Assembly: GCA_030528765.1 (NCBI GenBank)
Contig: JAUMYD010000125.1
Location: 1-5,696 of the forward strand
Length of the DNA stretch: 5,696 nt
Direction of reading: 5' to 3'
Origin: Bacillota bacterium
GTDB taxonomy: Bacteria > Bacillota > Dehalobacteriia > UBA4068
Of the stretch, positions 5,136 to 5,696 are shown in pieces. The translations under genes and the position numbers were made by a program. The notes below the pieces were generated by a model. That model saw only the letters and a list, made by a program, of their open reading frames with translations, did no database searches and had not been told where the DNA came from. The first letter of the stretch is position 1; every line of letters starts with the position of its first letter.

Positions 5136-5696
5136 ATTCCTTCCCAGATGAAGCAAACGGGCTGCAGCAAGCGCAGCCTGTGTAAACGAAGACAGGGCCT
5201 CTTCGCCGATATTTTGCTGTCCTGTTTTCATTGGAAAGGAAAGCAGCGTACACATATCATGGTGATAGTCCTCTGCTGCTTCTACAGACTCCACAGCCAA
5301 AATCAACAGTGGGGTCTCCTTTTCCTGTGGCATAGGCAGGTGGCAGGGGCACTGCTCCACTGAGCAACAAGTTGCTTCCCTACAACAGGGAGCAAAAGTC
5401 GCAGAACTCCAGCATTATTTCAATTCCGGCTCGCAGCTCCGCCTGAAAAAAAAGCAAAAAAGGCTGCTGCCATCCCACCACCTGAACCGTCCCAGGTCAA
5501 ACCCCGTACATCACAGCTCAATTTCTCCCTGATCCGGCGGCAAAAATTCTCCATCCCTGCAGCAAGGATTTCCCTCTGCCGTTGAGAAGCCCCTTTCTCA
5601 GCTCCGCAGAGCATTGTTATTCCCTGATGTTCGCAAGGCGGTGTATATCGCAGAGCATAATGATCTTGACTGAAGAGCAATCCACCAGCCCGTCCA
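5130..5696 (-). pseudogene. Decayed glycerate kinase, C-terminal part (5' end outside window)
   Basis: Glycerate kinase uses ATP to phosphorylate D-glycerate. Three minus-strand reading frames each carry part of its C-terminal half in the right order. From the window edge down to about 5446, one frame has GITMLCGAEKGAS (family FGPQKGA region) and the Gly-rich GSGGGMAAAFFAFF. From 5445 a second frame has AELRAGIEIMLEF, matching the family's GAELRPGIEIVLE, then a TAG (5382-5380) where the family reads on into a DLVITGEG-like motif; GSNLLLSGA after the stop looks like its remnant. From about 5315 a third frame has TPLLILAVESVEAA, CTLLSFPM and the C-terminal helix, ending at a TAG (5132-5130). 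The first shift sits at an A8 run (5446-5453). The family usually has about 30-40 residues between the TGEG motif and the last strand, but too few bases remain here, so a deletion is inferred. Several lesions argue against a single sequencing error. Family alignment is from memory. Confidence 0.8.

Noticed and set aside
4852..5253. A 133-codon minus-strand open frame
   Set aside because: It is antisense to the well-supported XRE-type gene and lies in a different frame from the glycerate kinase remnant.
5148..5363. A 71-codon plus-strand open frame
   Set aside because: It is antisense to the recognisable C-terminal segment of the glycerate kinase remnant, and no ribosome site or domain is seen.

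Overview
The window looks like chromosomal DNA of a moderate-GC Firmicute of the class Clostridia (Lachnospiraceae/Oscillospiraceae type). This is inferred from strong AGGAG-type ribosome binding sites, sigma-A-like promoters in AT-rich gaps, and a lipoprotein with a propeller-like front half ahead of a solute-binding domain. No mobile element, CRISPR array, tRNA or rRNA was seen.

Layout. Positions 1-1175 (minus) hold the N-terminal 391 codons of a lipoprotein that begins to enter an ABC-transporter solute-binding domain where the window cuts it. An AT-rich divergent gap with a promoter for each side leads to an AraC-family regulator (1615-2346, plus). A creatinase-fold M24 proline peptidase follows 96 bp later (2443-3528, plus), probably on the same transcript. 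A 558-bp stretch without a convincing gene (3529-4086) carries a strong 12-bp terminator-like hairpin at 3617-3659 and other foldable segments. A HAD-superfamily phosphatase (4087-4731, minus) is divergent from a 78-residue XRE-type DNA-binding protein (4899-5135, plus). The right edge (5130-5696, minus) is the decayed C-terminal part of a glycerate kinase gene. It has a frameshift at an A8/T8 run, a premature TAG, and an apparent internal deletion with a second frame change.

How they fit together. The AraC regulator is placed to control the divergent transporter lipoprotein, itself and the peptidase, which would suit uptake and breakdown of peptides or another nutrient; this is inference from position only. 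The HAD enzyme and the broken glycerate kinase both belong to families that can act in glycolate/glycerate metabolism, but nothing shows that they worked together. The XRE gene and the glycerate kinase remnant converge and share the palindrome CTATAG, which gives each strand its TAG stop.

Nothing here looks like a clear new biological system. The points most worth a second look are the multiply broken glycerate kinase, the shared stop palindrome, and the structured gene-free stretch at 3529-4086.
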